Shown here: positions 18,157 through 26,231 of the stretch, piece after piece
How positions within the stretch are numbered: position 1 is the stretch's first letter
Layout of the letters: each line of letters opens with the position of its first letter
NCBI GenBank assembly: GCA_024691085.1
Contig: JAILNX010000010.1
Location: 1 to 64,000, forward strand
Origin: Clostridiales bacterium
GTDB lineage: Bacteria > Bacillota > Clostridia > Christensenellales > CAG-138
DNA length: 64,000 nt
Direction: 5' to 3'
Position numbers and translations under genes: made by a program
Notes under the pieces: model-generated
The model's database searches: none
The model's input: the letters and a program-made list of their open reading frames with translations, nothing else
Told to the model about the DNA's origin: nothing

Positions 18157-18966
18157 TCAGAAACGGCCGTTAAGGAGCTCAGAAAGACGCAAAAAGTCAG
18201 AGGCGCCCAACGCCTCCGCGCGGACGGCGGGATCGAGCCCCGCTTCCCGTATTATTGCCTCGGCGTCCGCCCTCTTAAGGCCGAGGGACATGAGGTTGTT
18301 CGTAAGCGTTTTTCTGCGCATCGAGAACGACGCCTTGAGCACCCTCTCGAAGCCGCGGGGAAGCTCAAGCCCTTTCGATTCGAAAACAAGCACGCTGGAT
18401 CCGACCTCGGGCATGGGATAGTAGGAGTCGGGGGAGAGTGAGATAAGCTTTCCGATATCGAAACGGTAGCCGCTCATTATCGTAAGGGGGCCGTAGTTTT
18501 TGTCGCCCGCGGACGCGAAGAACCTGTCTGCCGCCTCCGACTGCATCATCAGCACCATGCGCTTTATCGGGACGGGCGACGTGACGAGCTTCGTGACTAT
18601 CGGGCTTGTGATATAGTAGGGCAGATTTCCGACGCAGACGAATTCGCCGCCGAAGGACGCCGAAACGCCGGAAAGATCCGTCTTTAAAAAATCCTCATTG
18701 ATGATCAGAGCCTTCCCGTCAAGGCGCTTTTTCAGTATGTCCGCGAGATCGCCGTCAAGCTCTACCGCGGCGACGCGAAGCCCCGTTTGAACGAGCGGCT
18801 CCGTCAGCGCGCCGAGTCCCGGACCGATCTCGAGTATGGGAAGGCCGGGCTCCGACGCGGCGGAAACTATCGCCGAAACGGCTTCTCTGTCGACGAGAAA
18901 GTTCTGCCCGAGCGCCTTGTTGGGTTTGAGCGAGTATTCTTTTATCAGTTCCTTCGATCCTGTCAT
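18157..18966 (-). CDS. rsmA: 16S rRNA dimethyladenosine transferase
   Basis: Dimethylates the two adjacent adenines in helix 45 of 16S rRNA late in 30S assembly (KsgA). 269 residues. Motifs: KALGQNFLVD at the N-terminus, SAM-binding ILEIGPGLGALTEPL, catalytic NLPYYITSPIV, and the C-terminal FSMRRKTLTNNL. It starts three bases after the stop of the NOL1-type methyltransferase gene, so the two rRNA modification genes form an operon, headed by the LRR-dockerin gene. Confidence 0.96.
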   Translation of the reverse strand: MTGSKELIKEYSLKPNKALGQNFLVDREAVSAIVSAASEPGLPILEIGPGLGALTEPLVQTGLRVAAVELDGDLADILKKRLDGKALIINEDFLKTDLSGVSASFGGEFVCVGNLPYYITSPIVTKLVTSPVPIKRMVLMMQSEAADRFFASAGDKNYGPLTIMSGYRFDIGKLISLSPDSYYPMPEVGSSVLVFESKGLELPRGFERVLKASFSMRRKTLTNNLMSLGLKRADAEAIIREAGLDPAVRAEALGASDFLRLSELLNGRF

Positions 18967-18969
18967 AAG

Positions 18970-20292
18970 CTAAACGATGTAAAGTCCCTTGGGGAGATGA
19001 TTCTTCATAACGCCGTCGACCGCTTTGCCGAAGCCTATCGGGAACGCGGCGCCGCCCGCGCGCACCGAGACCGCGGAATACCCGCGGAAGCTCTCGGGGC
19101 AGGGAAGAGTATTTCCGGAAAGAAACGCCGAGAGCTCGCGGCTCTTAGGTTCCAGCACGAGTTCGCGCCGGAATCTTTGTCCGAGCGCCGCCATAAAGAA
19201 CGCGTGCGACGGCTTGAAACGGCCCTTTTTGACCTCGCCTAGAGTCACGCCGGCGGATATGGGCGAAAGCCTCATGACCGCCTCGGGCATATCCCTTGGC
19301 ACGAGCCTGAGTACGCCGTTCGAGTTCACGATCACTCCGTCCGGAAGACCGCTCTCAAGCGCGGAGGAGACGAAGTCCTCAAATATGCCGAGGCTCTTTT
19401 TATCGCATACGGGCTTGACGGAGGGGAGCTCCTTGTTCAGAACAGGAACGCCCGCGCGCCTCATACGGCAGACGAAATGCCCCTCTCCGCAGCATGTGTG
19501 CGGGTAGAGCCTTTCCATGTGCTCGAGAGAAAAATCGCCGTGAGCGCTTAGAAATCTGTCGACGACCTCCTCGTTTTCCTCACGCGAGAAGGTGCAAGTG
19601 GAGTAGACGAGCGCGCCGCCCGCGGCAACGCATTCTGAAGCGCTTTCGAGTATAAGGCTCTGGCGCACGGCGCAGGCCGTAACGTGCTCGGGCGACCATT
19701 CGTCGATCGCGGCGTCGTCCTTTCGGAACATTCCCTCGCCGGAGCACGGAGCGTCGACGAGCACGGCATCGAAGAAGCCGGGCAGCTCCTTCGCTATGAC
19801 GTCGGGCTTCTTTGAAACAACGGCGGCGTTGGCGACGCCGAGCCTTTCGAGATTCCTTGATAAAAGCAGCGCGCGCTTCGGCACGATCTCGTTCGAAACG
19901 AGTATCCCTTTGCCCTTCATCCTTGCCGCGACTCCGCCGGATTTTCCGCCGGGAGCCGCGCAGAGGTCCAAGACCTTAAGCCCCGACGCGTCGGCGCCGG
20001 ACGCTGCGATAACGCTCATAGCGGACGGCTCCTGCATATAGAATAGCCCCGCGGCGTGATATGGGTGCCTGCCCACGTTGTCCGCACCCGAAACGGCAAA
20101 GCCCTCGGGGATGATGCCCGTTTCCGAAAGCTCCCACGGGGAGACGGAGCGAAAGTCAGAAGGGGAGATCCTTAGCGTATTGACACGAAGCCCCCTGACC
20201 GGGGGCTTCTCATAACATGCTTTGAAGCTCGGATAATCGGAGCCGAGCTCTTTTTTCATCCTCTCCGTAAAGGATGCGGGAAGATCTTTCAT
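18970..20292 (-). CDS. RsmF/RsmB-type rRNA cytosine-C5 methyltransferase
   Basis: A 440-residue NOL1/NOP2/Sun-family enzyme. SAM-binding motif LDLCAAPGGKSGG, motif IV cysteine in VDAPCSGEGMF and motif VI cysteine in VYSTCTFSREENEE give the two catalytic cysteines of m5C methyltransferases. The C-terminal 150 residues (about 290-440) match the RsmF extension with a PUA-like tail rather than the N-terminal NusB domain of RsmB, so RsmF is the better fit. It lies 4 bp after the LRR-dockerin gene and 3 bp before rsmA. Confidence 0.9.
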   Translation of the reverse strand: MKDLPASFTERMKKELGSDYPSFKACYEKPPVRGLRVNTLRISPSDFRSVSPWELSETGIIPEGFAVSGADNVGRHPYHAAGLFYMQEPSAMSVIAASGADASGLKVLDLCAAPGGKSGGVAARMKGKGILVSNEIVPKRALLLSRNLERLGVANAAVVSKKPDVIAKELPGFFDAVLVDAPCSGEGMFRKDDAAIDEWSPEHVTACAVRQSLILESASECVAAGGALVYSTCTFSREENEEVVDRFLSAHGDFSLEHMERLYPHTCCGEGHFVCRMRRAGVPVLNKELPSVKPVCDKKSLGIFEDFVSSALESGLPDGVIVNSNGVLRLVPRDMPEAVMRLSPISAGVTLGEVKKGRFKPSHAFFMAALGQRFRRELVLEPKSRELSAFLSGNTLPCPESFRGYSAVSVRAGGAAFPIGFGKAVDGVMKNHLPKGLYIV

Positions 20293-20296
20293 CGGA

Positions 20297-21469
20297 TCAG
20301 AAACCGGTGATTATGCCCATGGCGTAGCGGAGGACTATGAGCGCGTCGGCCGCGTCGATAGTATCGTCGCCGTTCACGTTGGCGGCGTTAATATCGATCT
20401 CATCGGCGGTTATGATGCCCATGGCATAGCGAAGAAGGAGCAGCGCGTCCGCTGCGGTCACGTCGCCGGATCTGTCAAGGTCGCCGAGCATCATGAAATG
20501 AGCGGTGATGTGCTTCGCGCCCTCGCCGAAGGTGACGGGGAAGTGGTTCTCGGTCGAGAGCAGTTCGCCGTCCGAGTACCAGCCCAGGAAGGTGTAGCCT
20601 TCGATCGCCGCGTAGGATACGCAGGGGGAATAGGTGTCAACGCCGACCCAGGAGAAATAGGTGCCGATATAGCCGCCGGGCTGGGTGTCGAGAATGAAGC
20701 TCTCGCCTCCGTTAAGCACGGAAAGATCGACGCTCGTCAGCCTGTTCGCCCTGGAGTTGAAAACCTTTAGCTCTGTGAGCATGGAGATGTCGACGGAGGT
20801 CAGAAGATTCGTCCTTATCTCGAGCTCTTTGAGCTTTAAGTTGTGAGAAAGATCAAGCTCGGTCAGCTGATTCCTCTGGCAGTTGAGCTTCGTAAGCTCC
20901 GTGCAGACGGAAAGATCGAGGCTTGTAAGCTTGTTTTCAAATACGTCGATGACCTTGAGCTTCGTGTTGTTCGCAAGGTCTATGGACGTGAACTTGTTTT
21001 CGCGGACGAGAAGGCTCTCGAGCTCGGTGCAGTCGGCAACGGAGACCTCCTCGAGGTTGTCGCCGGAAAGATCGAGGTAGCTGAGCGCGGCGCAGCCCGT
21101 GAGGACGATGCCGTCGATATAGCAGTCCTGCACGACGACGGTCGTAAGACCTGTGAAGCCTTCAAGATCGAGCACGCCGGTCACCCACGAGCCGTGATTG
21201 GTCATGGAGAACTTTTTAAGCTTGCCGGTGGTCTCGTCCCATGTGCAGCTCTTCGACCAGGTGGAGGGATCGTCGGGGGAATAACCGTTTCCGTTGATGC
21301 TCTTGCCGTTCTTATCTCCGAAGAAACTAACGAGCTCGAAGAAGGAACGGAGCTTTTCAACGTCGTGCTGGTCGTACTCCGCCGCGAATACGTTCATCGC
21401 GGGAAGCGTCACGAACACGAAAAGCAGGGCGAATACCGCAGCGAAAAAGCGCTTTGAGGATCTGATCAT
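20297..21469 (-). CDS. Secreted leucine-rich-repeat protein with C-terminal dockerin
   Basis: A 390-residue exported protein. Signal peptide about residues 1-30 (RFFAAVFALLFVFVTLP, cleavage after VFA). Residues about 95-270 are leucine-rich repeats of about 21 residues with the L-x-x-L-x-C/x-x-N-x-L-T-x-L-D-L pattern (for example LTKLNCQRNQLTELDLS). Next is a Flg_new/InlB-like beta-repeat around 275-325 (YTFLGWYSDGE), and a type I dockerin at 330-390 with two Ca-binding repeats (GDLDRSGDVTAADALLLL and NVNGDDTIDAADALIVL). Dockerins bind cohesins; no cohesin is in this window. It may be a cell-surface adhesin or part of a cohesin-based complex. It heads an operon with two rRNA methyltransferases, an odd pairing. 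Confidence 0.88.
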   Translation of the reverse strand: MIRSSKRFFAAVFALLFVFVTLPAMNVFAAEYDQHDVEKLRSFFELVSFFGDKNGKSINGNGYSPDDPSTWSKSCTWDETTGKLKKFSMTNHGSWVTGVLDLEGFTGLTTVVVQDCYIDGIVLTGCAALSYLDLSGDNLEEVSVADCTELESLLVRENKFTSIDLANNTKLKVIDVFENKLTSLDLSVCTELTKLNCQRNQLTELDLSHNLKLKELEIRTNLLTSVDISMLTELKVFNSRANRLTSVDLSVLNGGESFILDTQPGGYIGTYFSWVGVDTYSPCVSYAAIEGYTFLGWYSDGELLSTENHFPVTFGEGAKHITAHFMMLGDLDRSGDVTAADALLLLRYAMGIITADEIDINAANVNGDDTIDAADALIVLRYAMGIITGF

Positions 21470-21502
21470 CTTACACTCCCAAATGCTGAATTTATCTTTA
21501 TC

Positions 21503-21531
21503 ATTATAATTTGAAACGGCGTCAAGGTCAA
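21503..21531 (-). promoter_or_regulatory. Sigma-A promoter for the LRR-dockerin/rsmF/rsmA operon
   Basis: Minus strand: TTGACC (21531-21526), 17-bp spacer, TATAAT (21508-21503), 34 bp before the start codon. Confidence 0.75.
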
Positions 21532-21547
21532 TAGCAAATAAAAGAAA

Positions 21548-21567
21548 AAGCCCGATCGCTCGGGCTT
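21548..21567 (-). terminator. Terminator of rpsF-ssb-rpsR
   Basis: 8-bp GC-rich stem (21548-21555/21560-21567) followed on the minus strand by TTTCTTTTA, 28 bp after the rpsR stop. Confidence 0.75.
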
Positions 21568-21595
21568 GTCAACATCATAAACGGGTGTTTTTCGA

Positions 21596-21838
21596 TTACT
21601 CGGCGACGTAGGGCAGAAGAGCTACCTGACGCGCTGTCTTGATGGCCTTGGCCAAAGTCCTCTGATGCTCGGCGCAGACGCCGCTCATACGACGGGGCAT
21701 GATCTTGCCGCGCTCGGTGATGAACTTCCTTAAACGGGCGGTGTCTTTATAATCAATGTGCTCGACCTTGTCAACGCAGAACTGACAAACCTTGCGCCTG
21801 GACTTTTTGGGACGGGGCTTCATCTTACGGTCTTCCAT
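21596..21838 (-). CDS. rpsR: 30S ribosomal protein S18
   Basis: Small-subunit protein that binds next to S6. 80 residues from the ATG at 21838 (AAGGAG 8 bases upstream); an upstream TTG at 21856 sits inside that ribosome site. It is a zinc-binding (C+) form: CQFC near the N-terminus and CAEH in [20 protein letters not shown]. The conserved basic IMPRRMSG is present. Last gene of the rpsF-ssb-rpsR operon. Confidence 0.97.
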   Translation of the reverse strand: MEDRKMKPRPKKSRRKVCQFCVDKVEHIDYKDTARLRKFITERGKIMPRRMSGVCAEHQRTLAKAIKTARQVALLPYVAE

Positions 21839-21860
21839 GACAGTTACTCCTTTCAATAAA

Positions 21861-22355
21861 TCAGAATGGCAGATCGGAATCGGTTATCTCGGAAAAACCG
21901 CCTGCTATATCGCCGAAGGCAGTGCCGTTCATGCTGCCGGACTGGCTGTTGTTCCAGCCCTGGCCCTGCTGGCGCCTGTCGCCCGCGGGAGCGGGCTGCG
22001 GCTGATAGCCGGAGGAGCGGGCGGGAGCTTCCTGCGAATCGCGGGGGCTCAGGAACTCGACCTCGTCGGCTGTTACCTCGAGGGAAGCGCGGAGCGTGCC
22101 GTCCTTACCCTCGAATGCCCTTGCGGAAACCTCGCCGATAACGCAGACCTTCTTGCCCTTCGTAAGGAAGCGGCTGCAGTTCTCGCCGAGCTGCCTCCAA
22201 GCGGCAACGCGGAAGAAGTCGGTCTGACGCTCGTCCTTGTTGGACTGGAAGCGGCGGTTTACCGCGACGGTAAATGTGCAGACGTTGATGCCGGAGGGGA
22301 TCGTCCTCAGTTCCGGATCTGCGGTGAGATTACCGATGATAATAAGTTTATTCAT
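21861..22355 (-). CDS. ssb: Single-stranded DNA-binding protein
   Basis: A 164-residue SSB: N-terminal OB fold ([38 protein letters not shown]), a Gln/Gly/Pro-rich linker (about residues 110-150) and the acidic tail DSDLPF that docks DNA-repair proteins. Position between rpsF and rpsR is the usual one in Firmicutes. Confidence 0.97.
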   Translation of the reverse strand: MNKLIIIGNLTADPELRTIPSGINVCTFTVAVNRRFQSNKDERQTDFFRVAAWRQLGENCSRFLTKGKKVCVIGEVSARAFEGKDGTLRASLEVTADEVEFLSPRDSQEAPARSSGYQPQPAPAGDRRQQGQGWNNSQSGSMNGTAFGDIAGGFSEITDSDLPF

Positions 22356-22381
22356 TGGGGATCCTTTCTAAAGGGGATGGA

Positions 22382-22669
22382 TCACGCCTCCCTGCGCTCA
22401 ACGACGTAGCGCAAGATGCGTTCATCATTCTTCAGGTTACGCTGGAGCTCGGCGGGTACAGCGCCTTCGGCGTTGAAGAGCACCAGAACATAGTAACCCT
22501 CGGTCTGATAATTGATGGGGTACGCAAGACGGCGCTTGCCCCACTCGTCGATCTTCTCGATCTCACCGCCGTTATCGGTGATAACCTTCGCGAACTTCTC
22601 CACGGTGGCTTTGGTCTCCTCCTCGGTCAGCTCGGCGTTGATGACGTACAGACTCTCATACTTGTTCAT
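22382..22669 (-). CDS. rpsF: 30S ribosomal protein S6
   Basis: 95-residue ribosomal protein; starts MNKYESLYVINAELTEEET and has the conserved EKIDEWGKRRLAYPINYQTEG. AAGGAGG lies upstream. It heads the rpsF-ssb-rpsR operon, and S6 with S18 often represses this operon by binding the leader RNA. Confidence 0.97.
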   Translation of the reverse strand: MNKYESLYVINAELTEEETKATVEKFAKVITDNGGEIEKIDEWGKRRLAYPINYQTEGYYVLVLFNAEGAVPAELQRNLKNDERILRYVVERREA

Positions 22670-22765
22670 TCATTTCACCTCCTTGTGGTCTATTGACCCC
22701 CTCTCAAAGAAGGGGTAAGTATGGTGTTGACGCTATATTATAGCACAGCGGAACACGCTTAACAA
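22670..22765 (-). promoter_or_regulatory. Promoter and short leader of rpsF-ssb-rpsR
   Basis: Minus strand TTGTTA (22765-22760), 17-bp spacer, TATAAT (22742-22737), then a leader of about 60 bases. The leader contains complementary CCCC/GGGG runs (22694-22699 with 22712-22715) that can form a small hairpin. Many bacteria have an S6:S18-binding leader here; I cannot see a clear copy of that motif. Confidence 0.6.
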
Positions 22766-22887
22766 TAGCCGAAAGCGCATAAAATACAGTATATTTTTGC
22801 GTTCTTAAACGGAAAGAGCGGCCCGCGGGAGGTTTGTCTGTACTTTTTTGTGCAAGAGAGTTATAATGAAAAAAACGGAGGTAAAGT

Positions 22888-23436
22888 ATGGGCGCGATAA
22901 AAACTCTTCCCGATTCGGGATTCAAAACCTCAGAATGGTCGGGCGGAACGACGACCGAGCTCTTTCTTCTGCCGGAGGACGGCTCCTATAAAGAGCGAAG
23001 ATTTAGCGTGCGTATCAGCACCGCGCTAGTCGAGCTCGAAAGCTCCGTATTCACGAGCCTTCCGGGGGTAAAGCGCTTTTTGACGCCGCTCTGCCCGGGA
23101 TTCCTCCTTAACGTGAACGGGGAGGAGAAGGAGCTTAAATACGGAGAGGTGCTCGAGTTTTCCGGCGACGACAGCGTCGAATGCGTCGGCTCCGGACGCG
23201 ACCTCAACCTTATGCTTAAGGGCGCCGACGGAGATATGCGGACAGTCAGCGGCGCGTTTACCGTCGAAAGCGGCACCCGCGCGTTCCTGTTCGCGCCGCA
23301 AGAGCAGACCGTTTCATTCTGCGACGACGTAAAAAACGCCTGCACGAGCGCGTTTCTTCCCGCACTGTCGTTCTCGGAAGCGGAGCCCGGCGGGTACTAT
23401 ACCGACGGTCAGGCCGTACTTTTCGTAATAAAATAA
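22888..23436 (+). CDS. HutD/Ves-family protein
   Basis: A 182-residue protein of the HutD/Ves bicupin family, recognised by the start TLPDSGFKTSEWSGGTTTELFLLPE and the region FSVRISTALVELESSVFTSLPGVKRFL. HutD is linked to histidine utilisation in Proteobacteria, and Ves to cold growth in E. coli, but the biochemical role is not settled. No hut genes are nearby. CGGAGG lies 7 bases before the ATG; a TATAAT (22862-22867) upstream has only a weak -35 partner. Confidence 0.82.
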   Translation: MGAIKTLPDSGFKTSEWSGGTTTELFLLPEDGSYKERRFSVRISTALVELESSVFTSLPGVKRFLTPLCPGFLLNVNGEEKELKYGEVLEFSGDDSVECVGSGRDLNLMLKGADGDMRTVSGAFTVESGTRAFLFAPQEQTVSFCDDVKNACTSAFLPALSFSEAEPGGYYTDGQAVLFVIK

Positions 23437-23463
23437 GCGGCCGCATCCAAGCGTCATTGGGGA

Positions 23464-23492
23464 TTGACAAGCGGCGGATAATTGTATATAAT
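23464..23492 (+). promoter_or_regulatory. Strong sigma-A promoter for the cytidylate-kinase-like gene
   Basis: Perfect TTGACA (23464-23469), 17-bp spacer and perfect TATAAT (23487-23492). Confidence 0.85.
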
Positions 23493-23522
23493 AATCGCAG
23501 CAATCGATGAGGAGGGATGTTT

Positions 23523-24149
23523 ATGCCTAAGAATATCATCACGATAAGCCGTCAGTTCGGAAGCGGCGGCAGGACGATAGCGAAAGCTGTCGCGGAGAAG
23601 CTGGGCTATGATTATTATGATAAGGAGCTCATCGAGAAGGTCGCCGAGATGACCGGCTTTGATCCCAAGTATATCGAGGAGAACGGCGAATACGCTCCGG
23701 GCAAGAGCATTTTCAGCCTCGCAAGCTCGTTCATCAGCGCGTCGAGAGTCATGGGCGGCATGAGCGCATACGATTATCTGTGGGTCGTACAGAGGAACGC
23801 GATAATCGAGATCGCCGACAAGGGCAACTGCGTCATTGTCGGAAGATGCGCCGACTACATCCTGAAGGATTATCCCAACGCCATGCACGTCTATATCCAC
23901 GCGCCGATGGAGGCGAGGGCGCAGCGCATCGTCAAAAGGTACGGCGAAAGCGATAAAAAACCGGAGGAACGCCTGAAGGAGAAGGACTCCAAGAGGAGCG
24001 TCAACTACAAGCATTTCACCGGAAATGTATGGGGCGACAGCCGCAACTACGACCTCTGCTTAAACAGCGATAAGCTGACAATCAAGAAGTGCATCGAGGT
24101 CATCTGCGATCTCGCCACCATGGAGTGGGGCACGGGCAAGCAGGTCTAA
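23523..24149 (+). CDS. Cytidylate kinase-like family protein
   Basis: A 208-residue P-loop kinase of the cytidylate-kinase-like family (Cytidylate_kin_2). The nucleotide loop is ITISRQFGSGGRTIAKAVAEKLG at the N-terminus and a conserved VIVGRCADYIL lies near residue 110. The true substrate of this stand-alone family is not established; it is distinct from Cmk. The second ATG (23523) is preferred over 23517 because GAGGAGGG ends only one base before the first. Its last bases overlap the convergent glycosylase gene by 4 bp. Confidence 0.85.
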   Translation: MPKNIITISRQFGSGGRTIAKAVAEKLGYDYYDKELIEKVAEMTGFDPKYIEENGEYAPGKSIFSLASSFISASRVMGGMSAYDYLWVVQRNAIIEIADKGNCVIVGRCADYILKDYPNAMHVYIHAPMEARAQRIVKRYGESDKKPEERLKEKDSKRSVNYKHFTGNVWGDSRNYDLCLNSDKLTIKKCIEVICDLATMEWGTGKQV

Positions 24150-24631
24150 AGAATTACGCGCCACGCCTCGATAAGCCTCTCAAGGCTCCATGCCGCGTTT
24201 GCGGGACTGGTCGAGGGAAGGGGAACGGCGTGGATCCCTGTTTCGGGATAAACGTATTTTTCGCAGCATTCGAACGACGCTTTGCCGTTCGCGTATATTT
24301 TTTCTATCGGAGCTTTATTAAGAAGCTCCGATATTTTGTTGGGGACGGCGTCCCTAATGCTCGCGTCTGATGAGCCCGTGATCGTGCAGGAGCCGATCGA
24401 ATCCCAAAGCGCGACGCCGTGCGAAAGCAGGAACGCCCGCTTTCCCTCGATCGAGTCGGGGATCTCCTCGCCGTATAGCGAGGAAAGCACCTTCCAGAAG
24501 CGGTTGCGCCTGTGCCCGTAGTAAAACATCACTTCGCGCGACGCGGCTGACGGGAACGATCCCAGGATCAGTATCCGCGAGTTCCCGCCGAAAACCGGCG
24601 GGAACGGGTGAACGAGCCTTTCTTCCGGCAT
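24146..24631 (-). CDS. DNA-deoxyinosine (hypoxanthine) glycosylase
   Basis: A 161-residue uracil-DNA-glycosylase-fold enzyme. The pattern RILILGSFPSAASREVMFYYGHRRNRFWKVL near residue 20 and PLPSTSPANA near 145 fit the DNA-deoxyinosine glycosylase branch, which removes hypoxanthine arising from adenine deamination. Start choice is uncertain: the ATG at 24631 has GAAAGG 11 bases upstream; an in-frame TTG at 24640 is very close to it. Its end overlaps the convergent kinase-like gene by 4 bp. Confidence 0.85.
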   Translation of the reverse strand: MPEERLVHPFPPVFGGNSRILILGSFPSAASREVMFYYGHRRNRFWKVLSSLYGEEIPDSIEGKRAFLLSHGVALWDSIGSCTITGSSDASIRDAVPNKISELLNKAPIEKIYANGKASFECCEKYVYPETGIHAVPLPSTSPANAAWSLERLIEAWRVIL

Positions 24632-24699
24632 TTCAAACAATACCTTTCACATGGATTTACGGGCTCATTATACAGCATTTTATACTCTGTGACAAGCGT

Positions 24700-25536
24700 T
24701 CAGCTGAGGGCGATCCTTCCCGTGACGGTAAGGGTCGCGGTGCCGGGAATGACCTCGACGCTGCCGTCGGGATCCGTTTCGAAGGTCGCCGCGGGAACGG
24801 TGATAACGCCGGGAACGGTTGAGAAAACGCCGGTGGAAACGTCGTAAGTGTAGTCGTCACCGGAAGAAAGCTCTTCGCCGTCAAGGGCGGCGGTAAGATC
24901 GGTCAGAACGGGATCGAAGATATCCGTGAGGACCGCCCCGTCCTCTTCCTCGGCGGCAAGATTGCCGCTGTTCGAGATCACGAAAGTATAGGTGATCTCG
25001 CCGTTGTCGGTCACGGTGAGAGGGGAGAGCGCCTTCGTAATGGTGAGCTGCGGTTCGGCGGCGGCGGTCACCGTAAAGGAAGCGGAAGCCTCGACCGTCC
25101 CGTAGAAAGCGGTCGCCGTGTTCTCAATGCTGCTCCCGACGGAGAGCGGAGCGGAATCGCTGACGGTGGTGTCGTAGATCACCATGCTCGAACCGTCCGC
25201 GGGAACGGTTATTCCGGAGAAGGTGATACCGTCCTCAGCGGTGACGGTAAGAGAGTCCTGCCTTACTCCGTCGAGGAACCATACGGCGGAACCCTGAACG
25301 TAATCGAGCGGACGTACGCTGCCGCCCAAATCGTCGGAGACGGAGACGCCGGTTAAGTCGGAAGAACCGGAGTTCAGAAGGGTGATGATGTAGGTGATGC
25401 CCGATCCGCGGGTGTAGGTCGAAGTCAGCGCCGTCTTGTCAAGGGTCAAAGCTCCGACGAGTTCGCCGGTTACGGTATTTGATACAGCGGTGACGCCCCT
25501 GTAGGAGAGCGTCGCTTTATTTGTGAATATAGCCAT
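24700..25536 (-). CDS. DUF11-domain repeat protein (surface-type, no signal peptide)
   Basis: A 278-residue acidic protein starting MAIFTNKATLSYRGV, with repeated immunoglobulin-like DUF11 units: one around residues 30-130 (ALTLDKTALTSTYTRGSGI) and one around 160-275 (QLTITKALSPLTVTDNGEI). DUF11 domains are common in surface-layer and isopeptide-crosslinked proteins. No signal peptide, membrane anchor or sorting motif is visible. The ATG at 25536 has AAAGGAG 9 bases upstream. Proteins of this short form occur in Clostridia, but their function is unknown. Confidence 0.75.
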   Translation of the reverse strand: MAIFTNKATLSYRGVTAVSNTVTGELVGALTLDKTALTSTYTRGSGITYIITLLNSGSSDLTGVSVSDDLGGSVRPLDYVQGSAVWFLDGVRQDSLTVTAEDGITFSGITVPADGSSMVIYDTTVSDSAPLSVGSSIENTATAFYGTVEASASFTVTAAAEPQLTITKALSPLTVTDNGEITYTFVISNSGNLAAEEEDGAVLTDIFDPVLTDLTAALDGEELSSGDDYTYDVSTGVFSTVPGVITVPAATFETDPDGSVEVIPGTATLTVTGRIALS

Positions 25537-25551
25537 ATGATTAGCTCCTTT

Positions 25552-25597
25552 CATACTATGCACATAGGGGGTAAGCCCCCTTGTCCATACTATGCAC
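25552..25597. repeat. 12-bp direct repeat flanking a GC hairpin in the DUF11 leader
   Basis: CATACTATGCAC occurs at 25552-25563 and again at 25586-25597. Between them GGGGG (25567-25571) and CCCCC (25576-25580) form a tight stem with loop TAAG. This lies in the 5' leader of the DUF11 gene and may be a regulatory or protein-binding site. Confidence 0.55.
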
Positions 25598-25637
25598 GGG
25601 GCAGACGCAGCGGTGAAAGAAGGCGGTGTTTTTGCAC

Positions 25638-25665
25638 TTGATTTTTACGATCGATGTGATATAAT
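25638..25665 (+). promoter_or_regulatory. Promoter of tRNA-Leu
   Basis: TTGATT (25638-25643), 16-bp spacer, TATAAT (25660-25665), 10 bp before the mature tRNA 5' end. Confidence 0.7.
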
Positions 25666-25675
25666 CTAAAAACAC

Positions 25676-25763
25676 GCCGGTGTGATGGAATTGGCAGACG
25701 TGACGGACTCAAAATCCGTTGGGCTAATCACCCGTGTGGGTTCGAGTCCCACCACCGGCACCA
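25676..25763 (+). tRNA. tRNA-Leu (anticodon CAA)
   Basis: 88 bases including an encoded CCA. Acceptor GCCGGTG (25676-25682) pairs with CACCGGC (25753-25759), discriminator A. The anticodon stem ACGGA/TCCGT encloses the loop CTCAAAA, giving anticodon CAA for the UUG codon. A long variable arm is present, as expected for tRNA-Leu, and the T-arm is GTGGG-TTCGAGT-CCCAC. It is followed at once by a perfect terminator hairpin. Confidence 0.96.
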
Positions 25764-25803
25764 ATCCCCTTTGTCCCAACGGGACAAAGGGGATTGGTAT
25801 TTT
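25761..25803 (+). terminator. tRNA-Leu terminator, perfect 17-bp hairpin with AAC loop
   Basis: 25761-25777 pairs with 25781-25797 without a mismatch; the loop is AAC and TATTTT follows. The stem includes the CCA end of the tRNA. Confidence 0.8.
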
Positions 25804-25817
25804 GTAAGGGACTCGAA

Positions 25818-26032
25818 GCCCAATGCCGTCCGTCCTGCGGACGAATCAGACGGCATTGGGCCGGGTTTTGTCAAAAGGCGCGAGTGCGAGCGGTGTGAGC
25901 GAGCACGAGACGCATCTTTTGCAAAACGAGTCCCACCACCGGCACCAACAAAAGGATGGGCAGCAAAGCTGCCCATCCTTTTGTTAATATCGGAATGAAC
26001 GATGGACCCCGAATTCGGCGCAAGCCGAATTC
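25818..26032. other. Cluster of perfect hairpins downstream of tRNA-Leu
   Basis: Three structures: a 13-bp stem 25818-25830/25849-25861 enclosing a 5-bp stem 25831-25835/25839-25843; a perfect 18-bp stem 25947-25964/25968-25985 with loop AAA; and a 9-bp stem 26011-26019/26024-26032 capped by a GCAA tetraloop. With the tRNA terminator this makes four strong hairpins in 270 bp of non-coding DNA. Confidence 0.7.
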
Positions 26033-26231
26033 AGAGATTTTGCACACGCAAGCAGGCATACACGCAACCCGTGCGAAATCGGGGTTCAGAGTCCCTCCTG
26101 TTTTGCCCAAGGAACTGTGAGCGAGCACGAGACGCATCTTTTGCAAAACGAGTCCGACCTTTTGTTAAGCACTTTAAGTGTGCTCGACGCCCCTCTTGCC
26201 GACAATGATATCCTTTTTCGCCCCGACTTTC

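Larger units (their letters stand above)
25743..26155. repeat. Duplicated tRNA-Leu 3' end and 40-bp direct repeat array
   Basis: The last 21 bases of the tRNA (25743-25763, T-loop to CCA) recur exactly at 25927-25947. A second repeat of 40 bases is at 25894-25933 and 26116-26155, overlapping the tRNA-end copy. An inverted copy of the T-arm (GGGACTCGAA) is at 25808-25817. Frames through this stretch translate to Arg/Glu-rich repeats without a ribosome site and are not called as genes. Confidence 0.75.

Noticed and set aside
22888..23436. Histidine utilisation operon
   Set aside because: A HutD-type gene is present but none of hutH, hutU, hutI or hutG is near it.
25728..26146. Short frames through the repeats after tRNA-Leu, with recurring Cys/Glu/Arg-rich peptides
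   Set aside because: They are translations of the duplicated tRNA ends and hairpins in both directions, without ribosome sites. Repeats explain them better than genes.
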